Positions 10,987 through 22,323 of a stretch of DNA of 64,000 nt are shown piece after piece. The DNA is from Cryptomeria japonica. Its lineage: Eukaryota > Streptophyta > Pinopsida > Cupressales > Cupressaceae. How positions within the stretch are numbered: the first letter of the stretch is position 1; every line of letters starts with the position of its first letter. The notes under the pieces are model-generated. The model was given only the letters and a program-made list of their open reading frames with translations. It did not search any database and was not told the DNA's origin. The position numbers and the translations under genes were made by a program. The DNA lies in assembly GCF_030272615.1 (NCBI RefSeq), contig NC_081406.1, positions 242,413,218 to 242,477,217 of the forward strand. The letters run 5' to 3'.

Positions 10987-12620
10987 ATGCCAGTTTGGAC
11001 TAGAGCTCAACACAAGAAATTGAGAAGACAACAAAAACAAATGGAAGAGGAAAATCCAATGTTTCATCAATTTGGATACATAGATGTTGATGAAGAAGCA
11101 GACAATAATACCATTAGAGACCTTGAACAAGATTCCAAATTTGACAAAGTAATGGAAACTCTAGGAAAAACAAAAACATAAGTATATCCTAATGTTGGCA
11201 AATTCGGGAGAAAAATTACCACAAGATTTTAACATGGAAATTTTGAAACAAGATGCGGAAAAAATTCATTAATCAAAACATTGATGATCACAACGATGAT
11301 GACTTGAATCGAGTAAACCATGAAGAAACAAGAAGAGATAGAGAAGAAACAACAGGAAGGGACCACGATGATACAAGAAACCAAGATGAAACAAGAAGGG
11401 AGTGAAGTGAGAGAAGAACTTGTGAGGATGCAAGGAGAACCGGTGTTGATAATCCTCTATTATCTCTCACTCAACAAATGCAAACTTTGCAACAACAAAT
11501 ACAGGATATGCATAATGGACTGAGTTCCAAGAAATATTCATTAGAGGAAATCTATCCATATCCTTTTGACAAGAATTTAAACATGATACCATTCCCACAA
11601 TATTGTGAAATCCCAAAATATGATAAATATGATGGGAAATTTGATCCTCAAGATCATATCAGAGAATTTTCCACTATGAGTATGGAGTTTGCACACAATG
11701 AAACTTACCTATTGCATCTATTTCCTGGAAGTTAAAGAAGGCAATCAATGGAATGGTCCTCAAGATTATAGTGTGGGATTAAATCTTTTGAAGAACTTGC
11801 GAACAGATTCATCTCAAAATACTCCTACAACATAAGAAATGAGATAACAATACTAGACCTGTGCAATATCAAACAAAAGAATGGTGAACCTTTCATGGTT
11901 TTTCTATAGTGATGGAGACGATTGTTTAATAGGTATCCAAGAGATGTACCAGATCAAGAGAAAATAGACATATTTATTGATAATGTTACCAGTGAAATGA
12001 GTTATAGACTCAAACTACAATGTCCTCCGAGTTTCACAAAAATGATTGAAAATGGTCTAAAGATAGAGGATGCAATGGTAAAGAAGGGAGAGTTAAAACT
12101 CTACAACAATTCCTTTAAAAACAATGGTAACAATAACAATGACAAACCTAAATTCTAGTCAAAGAATAGAAACGTTACCAATGGAGGAAATGTTGATAAC
12201 AATGGTTCCAAACAACAACCAATCTTTAACTTATCAAGCCAAGCGCCAAACAACAACAATCAAGATAATAGTAAACCCAAGTCTTTCTTCTCCAATCCTC
12301 CCAGGAAATTCACCAACATTGGGGAACCATTGGAATCAGCTTTAAAGACTCTTCTTACAAATAAATTGATTACCTTACCAAAAGCAAGAAACTATGAGCC
12401 TCAAATCAAACTGAGTTGGTGGAATGACAATCATTTTTGCAACTATCATCAAAACAAAGGACATCAAACCTATGATTGTCAAATATTAAAGAACCTTATT
12501 CAAGACTTAATTGATAATGGAGCTATCAGAGTGGATGATCATAAAATGAATGAATCGTATCTAGCATTCAAAAATCCACTCCCAAATTATGAAAAAGGTG
12601 AACAATATAAACCGAAGGAT
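10987..12620 (+). pseudogene. gag: gypsy G1 gag with CHHC knuckle
   Basis: The start at 10987 opens a basic N-terminus (MPVWTRAQHKKLRRQQKQ). A glutamine-rich coiled segment follows at 11470-11520, then the retrotransposon gag core at 11590-12110 (KYDKYDGKFDPQDHI, SFEELANRFISKYSYN, RYPRDVPDQEKIDIF). The knuckle at 12440-12481 reads CNYHQNKGHQTYDC, the C-x2-H-x4-H-x4-C form usual in this lineage. Asparagine-rich sequence links core and knuckle. Stops near 11180, 11735, 11760, 11908 and 12157 and several frame changes break it. Gag forms the particle and packages RNA. Confidence 0.85.
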
Positions 12621-13501
12621 GACAAGGGCAAATCCAAGGTAAACTATACTTACACATATGATGATGTGGTAAATGTCATCATTGTCAAAGACAAAACACC
12701 TTCAGAACCGATTAACGCCATCACTAGAAGAAAAGCAAAGGTTACATTTATGGTTACAATGAATGAATCAAAATCTACTTCGAGACAATACAACTTGGTG
12801 GAACAAATACAAAAGATACCCGCCCAAATATCAATTTTGGAGCTCTTAAAAATTTCACCTATGCATAAGGAAATATTGGAGAGAGCTCTAGCAGAAATAA
12901 CAGTCTCAAAAGACCTAGATGTAGATCAATTCCAAAACATGGTGAGACACCTCATAGCCCCTCATTGTTTATCTTTTTTTCTAAAAATGATGATGCATCC
13001 TTACAACACCCTCACAATGCTCCCCTACATATCAAAGTCACCATTCATACAACCCATGTCAAATGCGTACTCATAGATGGTGGAGATGGCTTGAATATTT
13101 GAGCAATAATTTTAATAAAGGCTTTGGGATATTTAGAGAATGTAGTGGATCCAAAGAAGAAAATAACTATCAAGGCTTATGATGAGGAAGAACATTCTTC
13201 TAAAGGTACTATGGTGTTCCCAATCAAAATAGAACCAGTAGAAAAAGATACATTGTTCCAGGTTCTAGATTTGAATCTATCTTGTAACATTCTTTTGGGA
13301 AGACCATGGATTCTTAACATGCAAGTAGTTCCTTCTACATACCATCAGTGTGTTAAGTTTCCTCATAATGGACAAGAAATCACTATATTAGCAGGCTCCA
13401 ACCAATATTCCAATAATCTAAAACCAATGCAAGATGCAAGAGTTCCACATAATAGAGAAGCAGTTTGTCCCACCAAGGAAACTCAAGAAATATTATGGTA
13501 G
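12621..13501 (+). pseudogene. pol: gypsy G1 aspartic protease region
   Basis: Downstream of the knuckle, a LVEQIQKIPAQISILELL segment (12796-12850) is the conserved linker of these elements. The protease begins near 13040 with VLIDGGDGLNI, where plant gypsy usually has D[ST]G or IDGG, and ends with the hallmark ILLGRPWI at 13290. A stop (TGA, about 13099-13101) interrupts the active-site side. It would process Gag and Pol. Confidence 0.8.
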
Positions 13502-13705
13502 AATTTTGAGAAAAAGCTCAAATTAAATGATGAAGGAATGGGGAAGTACTCTTTGCATAACATAACACTTTCACCTCAATCATATGGAAAACCTACAAAT
13601 TCTCAACCACAAAGCCAACAGAAATCAATTGAGATGTTTGATGGGGCATTTGTTAGAGCTGGAACAATTTTAGAGGAAATTGAAGACAAGGATATTCTTA
13701 GTTAG

Positions 13706-13918
13706 TTGTACAAAGATGAAAATGAAACTATAGCAACATCTACAAAAGTCATTATTCTCATAGATAAATGTGGAAATGGTTACAAAATCATGCAACGGGT
13801 GGGATATGAAGGAAAAGGACCAATTGGTAAGTTTCAAAAAGGTATTTCAGAACCCATTTGTCCTCACACACAATCTAAGAAAGATAAATCAGGACTTGGA
13901 TATTCTAAATCAAAATAA
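13706..13918 (+). pseudogene. G-patch domain of gypsy G1
   Basis: The segment shows GNGYKIMQRVGYEGKGPIGK and then GISEPI, the glycine-spaced pattern of the G-patch RNA-associated fold. It lies between protease and RT, as in some gypsy elements and in betaretroviruses. A matching segment is present in G0 and a weaker one in G2. Its exact role in plant elements is not settled; RNA or RT cofactor function is inferred. Confidence 0.75.
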
Positions 13919-13959
13919 AAGCAACACAATTATCAACACCCAAAATGGAAAAAGAAAAT

Positions 13960-15209
13960 GACTCCTAAAGAAGAACCATGGTAAGAAAGGCTACATCAAG
14001 CAACAGAAATAGTAAACAAAAAGCAAGAATAAGAAGAATATGAGAGACAACAGGAAGAACTTGCTATCAAAAGAGAAGAAGAATCTTACAAACAAGTCCA
14101 AAGAATACAAACAAGCATGGAACCTAATCAAGATATTCCAGAAACGGTAAAAGAATATATGGAAAAAGTCAAAGAACTATTCTCACCCTATAACATTCTT
14201 GTCAAATATAGTGGTGTGATTCTAGACAATGATTTAGAGATAAATTCAAATGAATATGAATGGGGTCTAGATCCATTATCCAATGCATCAAGTAAAAGAG
14301 AATGATGAGGAACAAACTGTCTTTACAAGTGACAACACACTTTCCATAAAACAAAGAAGAGTTCTGGAAAGAAGGAAAGAAGAAATCGAGATCTAGAGAA
14401 AAGAGGCATATGCAAGGCAACAAAGAAAAAAGAATGAGAAGAATCAAGAAGTAACAACACAAGGAACACAAACAATCACTAATCAATCATCAGAAGATCA
14501 ACAAAATATCAAGTTTATATCAAACATTGAACAAGAAACACTAAGATATGGAAGAACTCTAGGAGAGTTGATCAAAAGTCAAGAAGAAATAACTATTAGT
14601 TCAAAAGAAGTTGAGTTCAAGAGAAAGCATAAGCTAGCAAAGAAAACAGTAACAAAATCCTCTACGTCATGTGCACAAGTATGTCAACTTCAAGCCATAA
14701 ATGAATCTGATGAAATTGACCCAGAGGGAACCTATAATACCAAAGATGTATGTGTTGATACAATTTATTCATTTGAGGGACAAATGCCAGATGATGAGTC
14801 ACTTAAGAGTGAATCGCAAAATACCCATCCCGACTTCATTAGAGCTAATTGGAGAGCACTTGGGAGAGATTATCTTCAAGAGAGTTATATCTATGATATC
14901 ACCTACTCAACACCAAATTATGACTATTATGTCATGAATATTGAAATACCCAATGATGATGAAGACTATGACCTACCTATGCTTCATCCAAAACTGATTG
15001 ACTGGAAAAACACTGAAAACCCTGAATTAGATATCTTTTCCAATGATCATTCCTTATCTGTATATCTTAATGCCATTAAACCAATCACACTTAAGATATA
15101 TTCTATTGGTGAATCAAGTAACGCTTCTTGCAATTAGGAGGGTGCCAAACTGTCTAGTCGCAAAATTGAAATAAAACAAGGGAAAAGACCTAGTGCTAAA
15201 AACCATTTC
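13960..15209 (+). pseudogene. acidic spacer of gypsy G1 between G-patch and RT
   Basis: The Glu/Lys-rich, coil-prone segment at 14117-14560 is followed by an acidic region in an open frame at 14568-15137. The latter includes LHPKLIDWKNTENPELD, which matches the YPYLIDWGQEG segment of G0. No enzyme motif is visible. Such spacers are usual in this lineage and carry no assigned function. Confidence 0.7.
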
Positions 15210-16414
15210 ATGGCAACACTAGATCAGTCAAGAGGAAAAATAAAGGACGTATCTAACAATGAAAACCTCCTTGAGGCATCGGAAGATGGAAGGTTTGACA
15301 CCCTCCTTGCATATTTTCAAGAGAGATCTGCTATATTGATAGAGCCGATAGAAGCAATAAACATTGGCACACAAAAGGATCACAAGGTCCTTCATCCCGT
15401 TGCATCATTATCAGATGAAGAAAAGAAAGACTACATAGAGTTTTTTTTTAAAAGGCAAATAAATTTTGCTTAGTCCTATGCAGACATGTTAGGACTTGAT
15501 CCAAATCTTATCATGCACCATCTCAATGTATATCCAAAAGCAAAACCAATTAAGCAAAAGCTAAGGAATATGCATCTACATATCGCTCTCCTTGTCAAGA
15601 CAGAGTTGAAGAAACTATTAGATGTGGGTTTCATAAGACATGTTGCTTATCCAGATTGGGTCTCAAGCATTCTACCAGTTTCAAAACTGGATAAAAGCAT
15701 AAGAGTCTACTGTGACTTCAAAGATTTTAATAAAGCATGTCCCAAAGATGACTTCCCACTACCAAACATTGATATAATTATAGATTTATCAGCAGGTCGT
15801 GAGATGTTTTCCTTAATAGATGGATTCTCGGGGTACGATCAAATAAAAATCACCCTTGGAGATCAAGAGAAGACAACATTCACTTGTGCATGCGATACCT
15901 ACTATTAGAATGTCATGCCACTTGAGCTTAAAAATGTAGGAGAAACTTATCAAAGGGCCATGACAATAATTTTCCATGACATAATGCATACAATAATGGA
16001 AGACTATATGGATGACATACTTGCAAAATCTCATACAAGGAAAGAACACTTGAAGATCTTGGGAAAGATCTTTGACAGGCTTGAACAATATCAGTTAAGA
16101 TTAAACCCAAAGAAATGTGCATTCAGAGTTACCTTGGGAAAAAAATTTGGGTACATTATATCAGCGTGTGGAATCAAAGTAGACCTTGAAAAAGTTAAAG
16201 CTATCATGGAGATGGAGTCACCTAAGAATATAAGCCAGTTGTGTTCTCTACAAGGGAGATTGCAGTCAATCAAAAGATTCATTTCTCAACTAGCAGATAG
16301 ATGTCATCCCTTTACTCACTTATTACAAAAGAATGTTCCATTCAAATGGGATCATAAATGTGAGGAAGTTTTCATGCAAATTAAGGAATATCTGGTGAAT
16401 CCTTTGGTACTAGT
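15210..16414 (+). pseudogene. pol: gypsy G1 reverse transcriptase (left part)
   Basis: Open stretches at 15210-15473, 15486-15908 and 15915-16414 make one RT domain, separated by two TAG codons where tryptophan is expected. Motifs in order: KKLLDVGFIRHV (15610), DFKDFNKACPKDDFPLPN (15716), MFSLIDGFSGYDQI (15805), VMPLELKN (15912), and the catalytic YMDD at 16005-16016. The thumb and connection follow, with GYIIS and FISQLADRCHPF. It would make cDNA. At 16414 the copia C2 interrupts it, and it resumes at 23780. Confidence 0.9.
16410..16414 (+). other. target-site duplication of C2, left copy (CTAGT)
   Basis: CTAGT stands directly before the C2 LTR and again at 23775-23779 after it. Keeping one copy lets the G1 pol frame run on. 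Confidence 0.92.
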
Positions 16415-17913
16415 TGTTGACATTATGTGAATCGGTATGAGGACATAATGACATTGTATGTTGTCATTGATGTCAATATGTTGCAGAGGTGTGAACCGGC
16501 ATATGTGAGAACCAGTATAAAACTGTGAACCGGCATGTGTGCCAAAGTGAAGCGATGTGCTTGTTCAAGGTGAACCGGCATATGGTTATGGGAACCGGCA
16601 CATGGAAGCATTGTATGACTACCGGTTGGTAGTCTCAACTTAGGGTTTCCGGTTGAAGTGCTTCAAGCCTGTGTGGCTCAACCGGTGACTTTGTGCGATG
16701 AGTTAGCATGATAACAAAGAACAAGATTGTGTTGCCACATAAACCTTGTGTGCATGAAGGATCGTGCATGAAGAATATCTTTCCTATCTACCTTAGGAAT
16801 ATGAGAAGACTGTAAAACGGTGATAACGTATGATGGGTTATCAGCTGCCATGAAAACGGTAAAAAATGAACGATGGAGATTAATGTAGTATGCTCAACAG
16901 TCAGGATTGAACCGTTCGAATTCCTTAACCTATTAGGTTTAGGGTTTAGGGTTTATGCTACTGACCTAACTATTTTCTATAAGGTCGATGTTGTGACTCT
17001 TTCTAGAGTTGTTGGCAAAAGTTGTGTGTGAGTATCCAAGAGAAGGGATACGTGATTCTTGCCAGACCAAGAGGAGAGAAGTGATACCTGTAGAGTGTAA
17101 GTGCAGAAGGAAAAGAGGAGCTTAAGCGGATATGCATTGGCATTAAGTGTTGTTACCAGATCATTGTAATACCTGTTGATCTCTAACCACCTCAATAGTT
17201 GGAAAATCCCTTAACATGGTAGCCTTAACCGACTTGTTGTAAATCCTTTAACAGGATAACTCTAAGCTACTGAGTTCGAAGTCCTTTAGCTATTGAGTTC
17301 TTGAAATCCTCTAACAAGGTAACCTTTAACAAGGTTTAACCCTTAATCGGGTATTGTAGCCATCCCTTAACCAGGTGATCTCTAACAGGATCGGTTCCTA
17401 GCAGAACCTATTGTAATGTCTCTAACCGGACAAGGCTCCTAACAGAGTGGACTTCCAAAGAGTTCAAAAATAGCTTGTGGGTATTCATCCCCACTGTAGT
17501 TTTTCCTAGTTGGGTTTCCACGTGAAAAATACGTGTGTCATGTGTGATGCTTTTATCTTGTGATGCTTTGCTATTGCTTGTCAAGCATATGATGGTTCTA
17601 TGTTTTATGCATGTTAATAAAACATGTTGAACTAGTTGTTATTATGATCTGATGATAGATCACCTATTTATGCATAAGGGCGAAATGGTAGTGTAGTCTC
17701 AAGTTGAGTGAAAGGCTAAGTGAATAACCGGTTAATGCTTGTCTTAGACATTCTTAACTTTACCAGTTGCACTCTGTTTCAAACCGATATCTCTGTCAGC
17801 CAGTCTTTTGAAGTGTTTGTTGTCAAACCGGTTTAAGACTATATTTTTGCCTATACTGATTCACCCCCCTCTCAGTACCAATTTGGTACTACTTTCTCAT
17901 CATTGAGTTATCA
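16415..17913 (+). repeat. 5' LTR of copia C2
   Basis: It begins TGTTGACATTATGTG and ends GAGTTATCA. The U3 has five close AACCGGCAYATG-like motifs (16490-16605), a telomere-like run at 16936-16955 and a series of TAACNGG words (17190-17460). The end has the CACTGTAGTTTTTCC and CTGATTCACCCCCC boxes shared with other LTRs here. Confidence 0.95.
16936..16955 (+). promoter_or_regulatory. telobox-like run in C2 5' LTR
   Basis: GGTTTAGGGTTTAGGGTTTA contains nearly three plant telomere units (TTTAGGG). The same run is at 22846-22865 in the 3' LTR. Short telobox motifs are known promoter elements in plants; that it works here is inference. Confidence 0.5.
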
Positions 17914-17914
17914 A

Positions 17915-17927
17915 TTTGTATCAGAGC
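17915..17927 (+). other. primer-binding site of copia C2
   Basis: TTTGTATCAGAGC follows the LTR end by one base. It is the initiator methionine tRNA type TTGGTATCAGAGC with one change. Confidence 0.85.
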
Positions 17928-17984
17928 GTCCTCCAGGTCCTCTATGTTATAAGCTTAACCGCTTGAGGTAAAGATCCCAGTCAA

Positions 17985-19020
17985 ATGATGAAGAGGGAAG
18001 GTCCAAAGTTTAACAGGGAAAATTTTAGTATATGGAAAGACAGGATGAAGATATTCATCAGAAGCATGGGTGCTCAACACTGGAGCTATGTTGAGAATGT
18101 CTATGTTACCCCTACCGGTACTCTCATCGATGACCAAAAGAGAGAGATACAAGAAAATGGACAAGTTATGGAAGCCCTAATTAGTAGTTTATCTGACATT
18201 AAGTTTATTGATGTTCAGGACAAGGTAAATCCCAAAGAGGTATAGGATGCTCTTGAAAATATCTATGGTGGTGATGAACATGTAAAACGGGCTAAGGAAG
18301 AAAGCTTGAGAGGGAAGTTTGAAGATATGTGGATGGTTGAAGGTGAGACCATTCAATAGTATGGAATAAGAATCAAAACTATTGTTGGAGATATCAAGAG
18401 TGCAGGTGGTAAAATAGAAGATTCCACTATGGTAAGCAAAGTCCTGAGATCCCTATTACCGGTCTATGCAATAAGGGTTGCTGTTATTCAGGAGTTGAGA
18501 TCAATAGACAAGACTAAGGTATCCTTGGACTCCATCGTAGCAAAGTTGACAGCCTATGAGCTAAATAGTTTTGATGGCAATGTTCAAAAGACTGAATCAG
18601 CTTTTAAAGCTTCTGCTATACCATCCAGAAAAGGAAAAGAAGCTAGCACTAGTGGTGAACCAAGACAGAGAAAAGAAATGGACAATGAGGAGATTTTGAT
18701 GGCATTTGAAGCTCTCCTTGCCAGGAAACTTCCTAAGGGAACCGGCAAATACAAAGGTAAGATACCTTTGAAACACTTTTCTTGCAACTGGATAAGACAT
18801 ATTGCTATAAAATATCCTAATGGCGACAACAAGGACAAACCGGAAAGGTTCAAGAAATTCAAAGGAGGAAACCGAAGAAACTGTGTTGTGGCAATTGATG
18901 AAGGTGTCACAGATGAAGAATCAGAGGATGAAGAAAATGAAGATATTGTGTTTGTTGTTGTCAAGGAAGATGTGTCAGACAAGAAGGCTCTTGTCTCCCG
19001 GTTTGATAATTCCAATGAGT
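17985..19020 (+). pseudogene. gag: copia C2 gag with broken zinc knuckle
   Basis: The start at 17985 is 58 bp past the PBS. The helical gag core is recognisable (NFSIWKDRMKIFIRSMG, then LSDIKFIDVQDKVNPKEV, LRSLLPVYAIRVAVI). Two in-frame TAGs occur, at 18243 and about 18357; the second is CAG to TAG by comparison with the expected QQYG. The knuckle at about 18777-18815 has lost its first and last cysteines (FSCNWIRHIAIKYP). An acidic tail (18895-18990) leads into the protease. It is dead as an RNA-binding capsid protein. Confidence 0.88.
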
Positions 19021-20588
19021 GGATCATTGACAGTGGTTGTTCTCACCATATGACTGGTGACCGGAGCAAGTTTCTATCCTTGGAGGAGTATGATGGTGAT
19101 GTGGTTCGCTTTGGCAATGATGCACCATGCATGGTCAAAGGCAGAGGGTCCATCTCTCTTAATGGAAAGAGTAGTGCTGACAATGTGTATTGGGTTGATG
19201 GTCTCAGACACAACCTTCTGAGTGTTGCCCAGCTGAATGACAGTGGCCTCACTCTAAAATTCAAGAATGGAATTTGCAGAATCAAAGGAAAGAATGGTGA
19301 ATTGGTGGCCACCGGCATGCAGACCAAAGGTAACCTATTTCATCTGAATGCAAATATAAGTACATGTCTTATGGCTAAATTTGATGATAGCTGGATATGG
19401 CATAGGAGACTCTGCCATGTAAACTTTGATAACATTGTAAAGGCCAGTAAGATCAAGGCAGTTAGAGGGTTGCCGGTGCTAAGCAAACCGGATAATACCT
19501 TGTGTAGAGAGTGTCAATTGGGGAAAATGTCTTCCTCAACCTTTAAAGGTAAATCTTTCACTGTTGACAACTTGCTTGATCTTGTGCATATTGATTTGTG
19601 TGGTCCTATGAAAACTAGGAGTGTGCAGGGTGATAGGTACTTCATGATTCTCACTGATGACTACTCAAGAATGATGTGGGTCACATTCTTGAAAGACAAG
19701 TCTGAAGCCTTTGTAAAGTTTAAAGCTTTCAAAGTATTAGTGGAGAAGGAAAACGGTAAAAGGATCAAGTGCTTGAGAACTAATCAAGGAGGGGAATTCA
19801 CTTCCGGTGAATTCAATAAGTACTGTGAAGAACATGGCATCAAGAGGCAACTGTCTGCCCCCCGGACTCCATAGTAGAATGGCATAGCAGAGAGGAATAA
19901 CCGGACTGTGGTTGAAGCAACTAGAACCATGTTGATTCAAGGAAAGGTAGCTCACACCTTTTGGAGAGAAGCGGTGAGCATTGCAGTCTACACAATGAAC
20001 CGAGTACTCATCAAGAAAGGTGAGGATAAAACTCCTTATGAGTATTGGACCAGTACGACACCTATAGTTAGCTACTTTAGAATGTTTGGTAGCAAATGTT
20101 ACATCAAGAGAAGTGAACACCAGAGAAAATTTGATGCGAAATGTGATGAGGGAATATTCCTAGGATATTCCACCAAGAGCAAAGCTCTCAAGTGTTTCAA
20201 CAATAGGACTCAGAGAATTGTGGAAAGCATCAATGTAAGAGTTGATGAAACCTCTGAGAAAACTGAGGAAACCAGTAGTGAGAAAGCGATAAGTGAATCG
20301 GTTGCAACCTTCTGGGAACTGGTTGTCAGTCAACCGAGTACCAGTAACAGTGTTCCTACACCAGCAGATGTACTTGTTGATACTGATGGAGATGAGGATG
20401 AAGAAGAAAAGAAAGAGAAATCTATCAAGACCATTCCTCGGTATGTCAAGCTGAATCATGATCCTAAGCAGATCATAGGAGATAAGGATGCAGGAATCCT
20501 TACAAGAAGAAAAGTTAGAGAAAACTCATGTATGATCTCTGAATTTGAGCCTAAAACATTCAAAGAGGCACATAAGGATGAAGACTAG
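19021..20588 (+). pseudogene. pol: copia C2 protease and integrase
   Basis: Protease: WIIDSGCSHHMTG at 19020-19058. GAG-pre-integrase zinc region: WHRRLCHVNF and CRECQLGKMSS (19395-19530). Integrase core: HIDLCGPMKT near 19590, DDYSRMMWV, and LRTNQGGEF at 19775-19800, where the second catalytic aspartate is replaced by asparagine (AAT at 19782-19784). A TAG TAG pair at about 19872 stands where two glutamines of the PQQNG motif belong. The C-terminal part (19908-20588) has the FGSKCYI and GIFLGYS segments, then an acidic linker. It cannot integrate DNA. Confidence 0.93.
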
Positions 20589-22080
20589 ATCAAGGCAATG
20601 GAAGAGGAACTTGACCAGATAGAGAAAAATGGTACATGGTCCTTGGTACCCAGACCGGAGCACAAAAATTTCATTGGTACCAAATGGGTCTTCAGAAATA
20701 AGTTGAATGAGGATGGCACAGTGATTAGAAACAAATTCAAATTGGTGTGCAAAGGATATGCCCAAGAAGAAGGAGAAGACTAGAGAAACCTTTACTCCTG
20801 TAGCCAGATTGGAAGGAGTTCATATGCTTCTTGCATATGCAGCTTTTAAAGGCTTCAAAGTATATCAAATGGATGTAAAATCTGCTTTCCTAAATGGTGT
20901 ACTTGAAGAGGAGGTGTATATAGAGCAACCAGATGGGCTTGCCCTATCTGAAGATAGTGACATGGTGTGTAGGCTACATAAAGCCTTATATGGTCTAAAG
21001 CAAGCACCTAGAGCATGGTATGAACACCTGCATTCCCATCTTGTGAAGATTGGATTTGAGAGAACAAGTGAAGATAGCAATATCTACTTGAAGTCTGAAG
21101 GAGATCAGATCCTGATTTGTGAGGTATTTTTTGATGACATTATCTTTGGTGGAGATGACAAGATGAGTCATGAATTTGCAGATGAGATGAAGAAAGAGTT
21201 TGAGATGTCACTCATAGGGGAGATTAAGTTCTTCATTGGACTGTAGATCCAGCAGATGAGAGATGGAATGTTTAGTACTCAATCCAAGTATGTCAAAGAG
21301 GTGTTGAAGACCTTTGGCATGGAAGAAAGAAAACCGGTTGGTACACCGATGGTGACCGGTTGTAAACTATCCAAAGAGGATGACTCTGCATTGGTTGATG
21401 AGAAGGAATATCGATCAATGATTGGTAAGTTGCATTATGTAGTGCATAGCAGACCAGATATTGCACATGCAGTTGGCATTACTGCAAGATTCCAGAAAAG
21501 TCCAAGAGAATCCCACTTGGTTGCAGTCAAGCAGATTCTTAGGTATCTGAAAGAAACTATTGACTATGGGTTATGTTATCCATACAATAATGATTTTAAC
21601 CTGAAAGTGTTCATAGATGCTGATTGGGCTAGTAATGTAGATGACCGAAAGAGCACAACCGGTGGTGCATTCTTCCTTGGTGGTAGACTGGTCTCATGGA
21701 TGAGTAAAAATCAGAGTTGTATCTCTCAGTCTACAGCGAAAGCAAAGTATGTTGCAGCTTTCATGAACTGCACTCAGACAATTTGGATGAAGCATGTACT
21801 AAATGGCTTCAAAGTTCATGTATCTGAACCGGTAAGTATATTTTGTGACAATACTATTGCAATTAATATCTCCAAGAATCCGGTTTTACATTCTAGAACC
21901 AAGCACTTTGAGCTTAAGTATCAATTCTTGAGGGAAAAGGTTCAGAACAAAGAGATTGCACTGGAGCATGTTTCCAGTAAGGAGCAGTTAGCAGACATAT
22001 TCACCAAGCCTCTCCCAAATACTACATTTACATACTTAAGACGTGAATTAGGGGTATTGCCCCTTCAGGAGATGAACTAA
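20589..22080 (+). pseudogene. pol: copia C2 reverse transcriptase and RNase H
   Basis: RT motifs: TWSLVPRPEHKNFIGTKWVF (20630-20695), ETFTPVAR (20790), [12 protein letters not shown] (20863), [22 protein letters not shown] (20970-21020), and the catalytic site as FFDD at 21127-21138 where YVDD is usual. RNase H: FIDADWASN (21610), STAKAKY at about 21733-21750 where STAEAEY is expected, so the catalytic glutamate is lysine, and FCDNTIAI (21841). The normal end is LLPLQEMN at 22077. A frameshift near 20785 and TAGs at about 20587 and 21245 also break it. Confidence 0.94.
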
Positions 22081-22323
22081 AAGCATATGCTCCACATCAG
22101 TCAGGTATTGCATAGTCAAATTTATTTTGGATTGATGTGTTGAAGGATGCTACTCCTCAGGGGGAGCAGCATAATGGAATAGGGAAGCTTGTGCCTCCAC
22201 TTTGGCATTGTTGTCAAAGGGGGAGAAGATGTGAAGCGAAGAAGATATTTGTAGAAATTGGGGGAGAAGATGTGAAGCGGAGAGATATCTTTGTATATTG
22301 CCATCAATGCCAAAGGGAGAGAT
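22081..22323 (+). other. C2 region between pol and 3' LTR
   Basis: No ORF of note. It contains purine-rich words repeated around 22219 and 22259 (GGGGGAGAAGATGTGAAGCG) before the final polypurine tract. Confidence 0.7.
22312..22323 (+). other. polypurine tract of C2
   Basis: AAAGGGAGAGAT directly precedes the 3' LTR and would prime plus-strand DNA synthesis. Two similar G/A-rich stretches (GGGGGAGAAGATGTG) lie upstream at 22210-22275. Confidence 0.8.

Noticed and set aside
18584..19327. Minus-strand ORFs up to 147 codons
   Set aside because: They are antisense to the C2 gag-protease coding sequence and mirror its codon structure.
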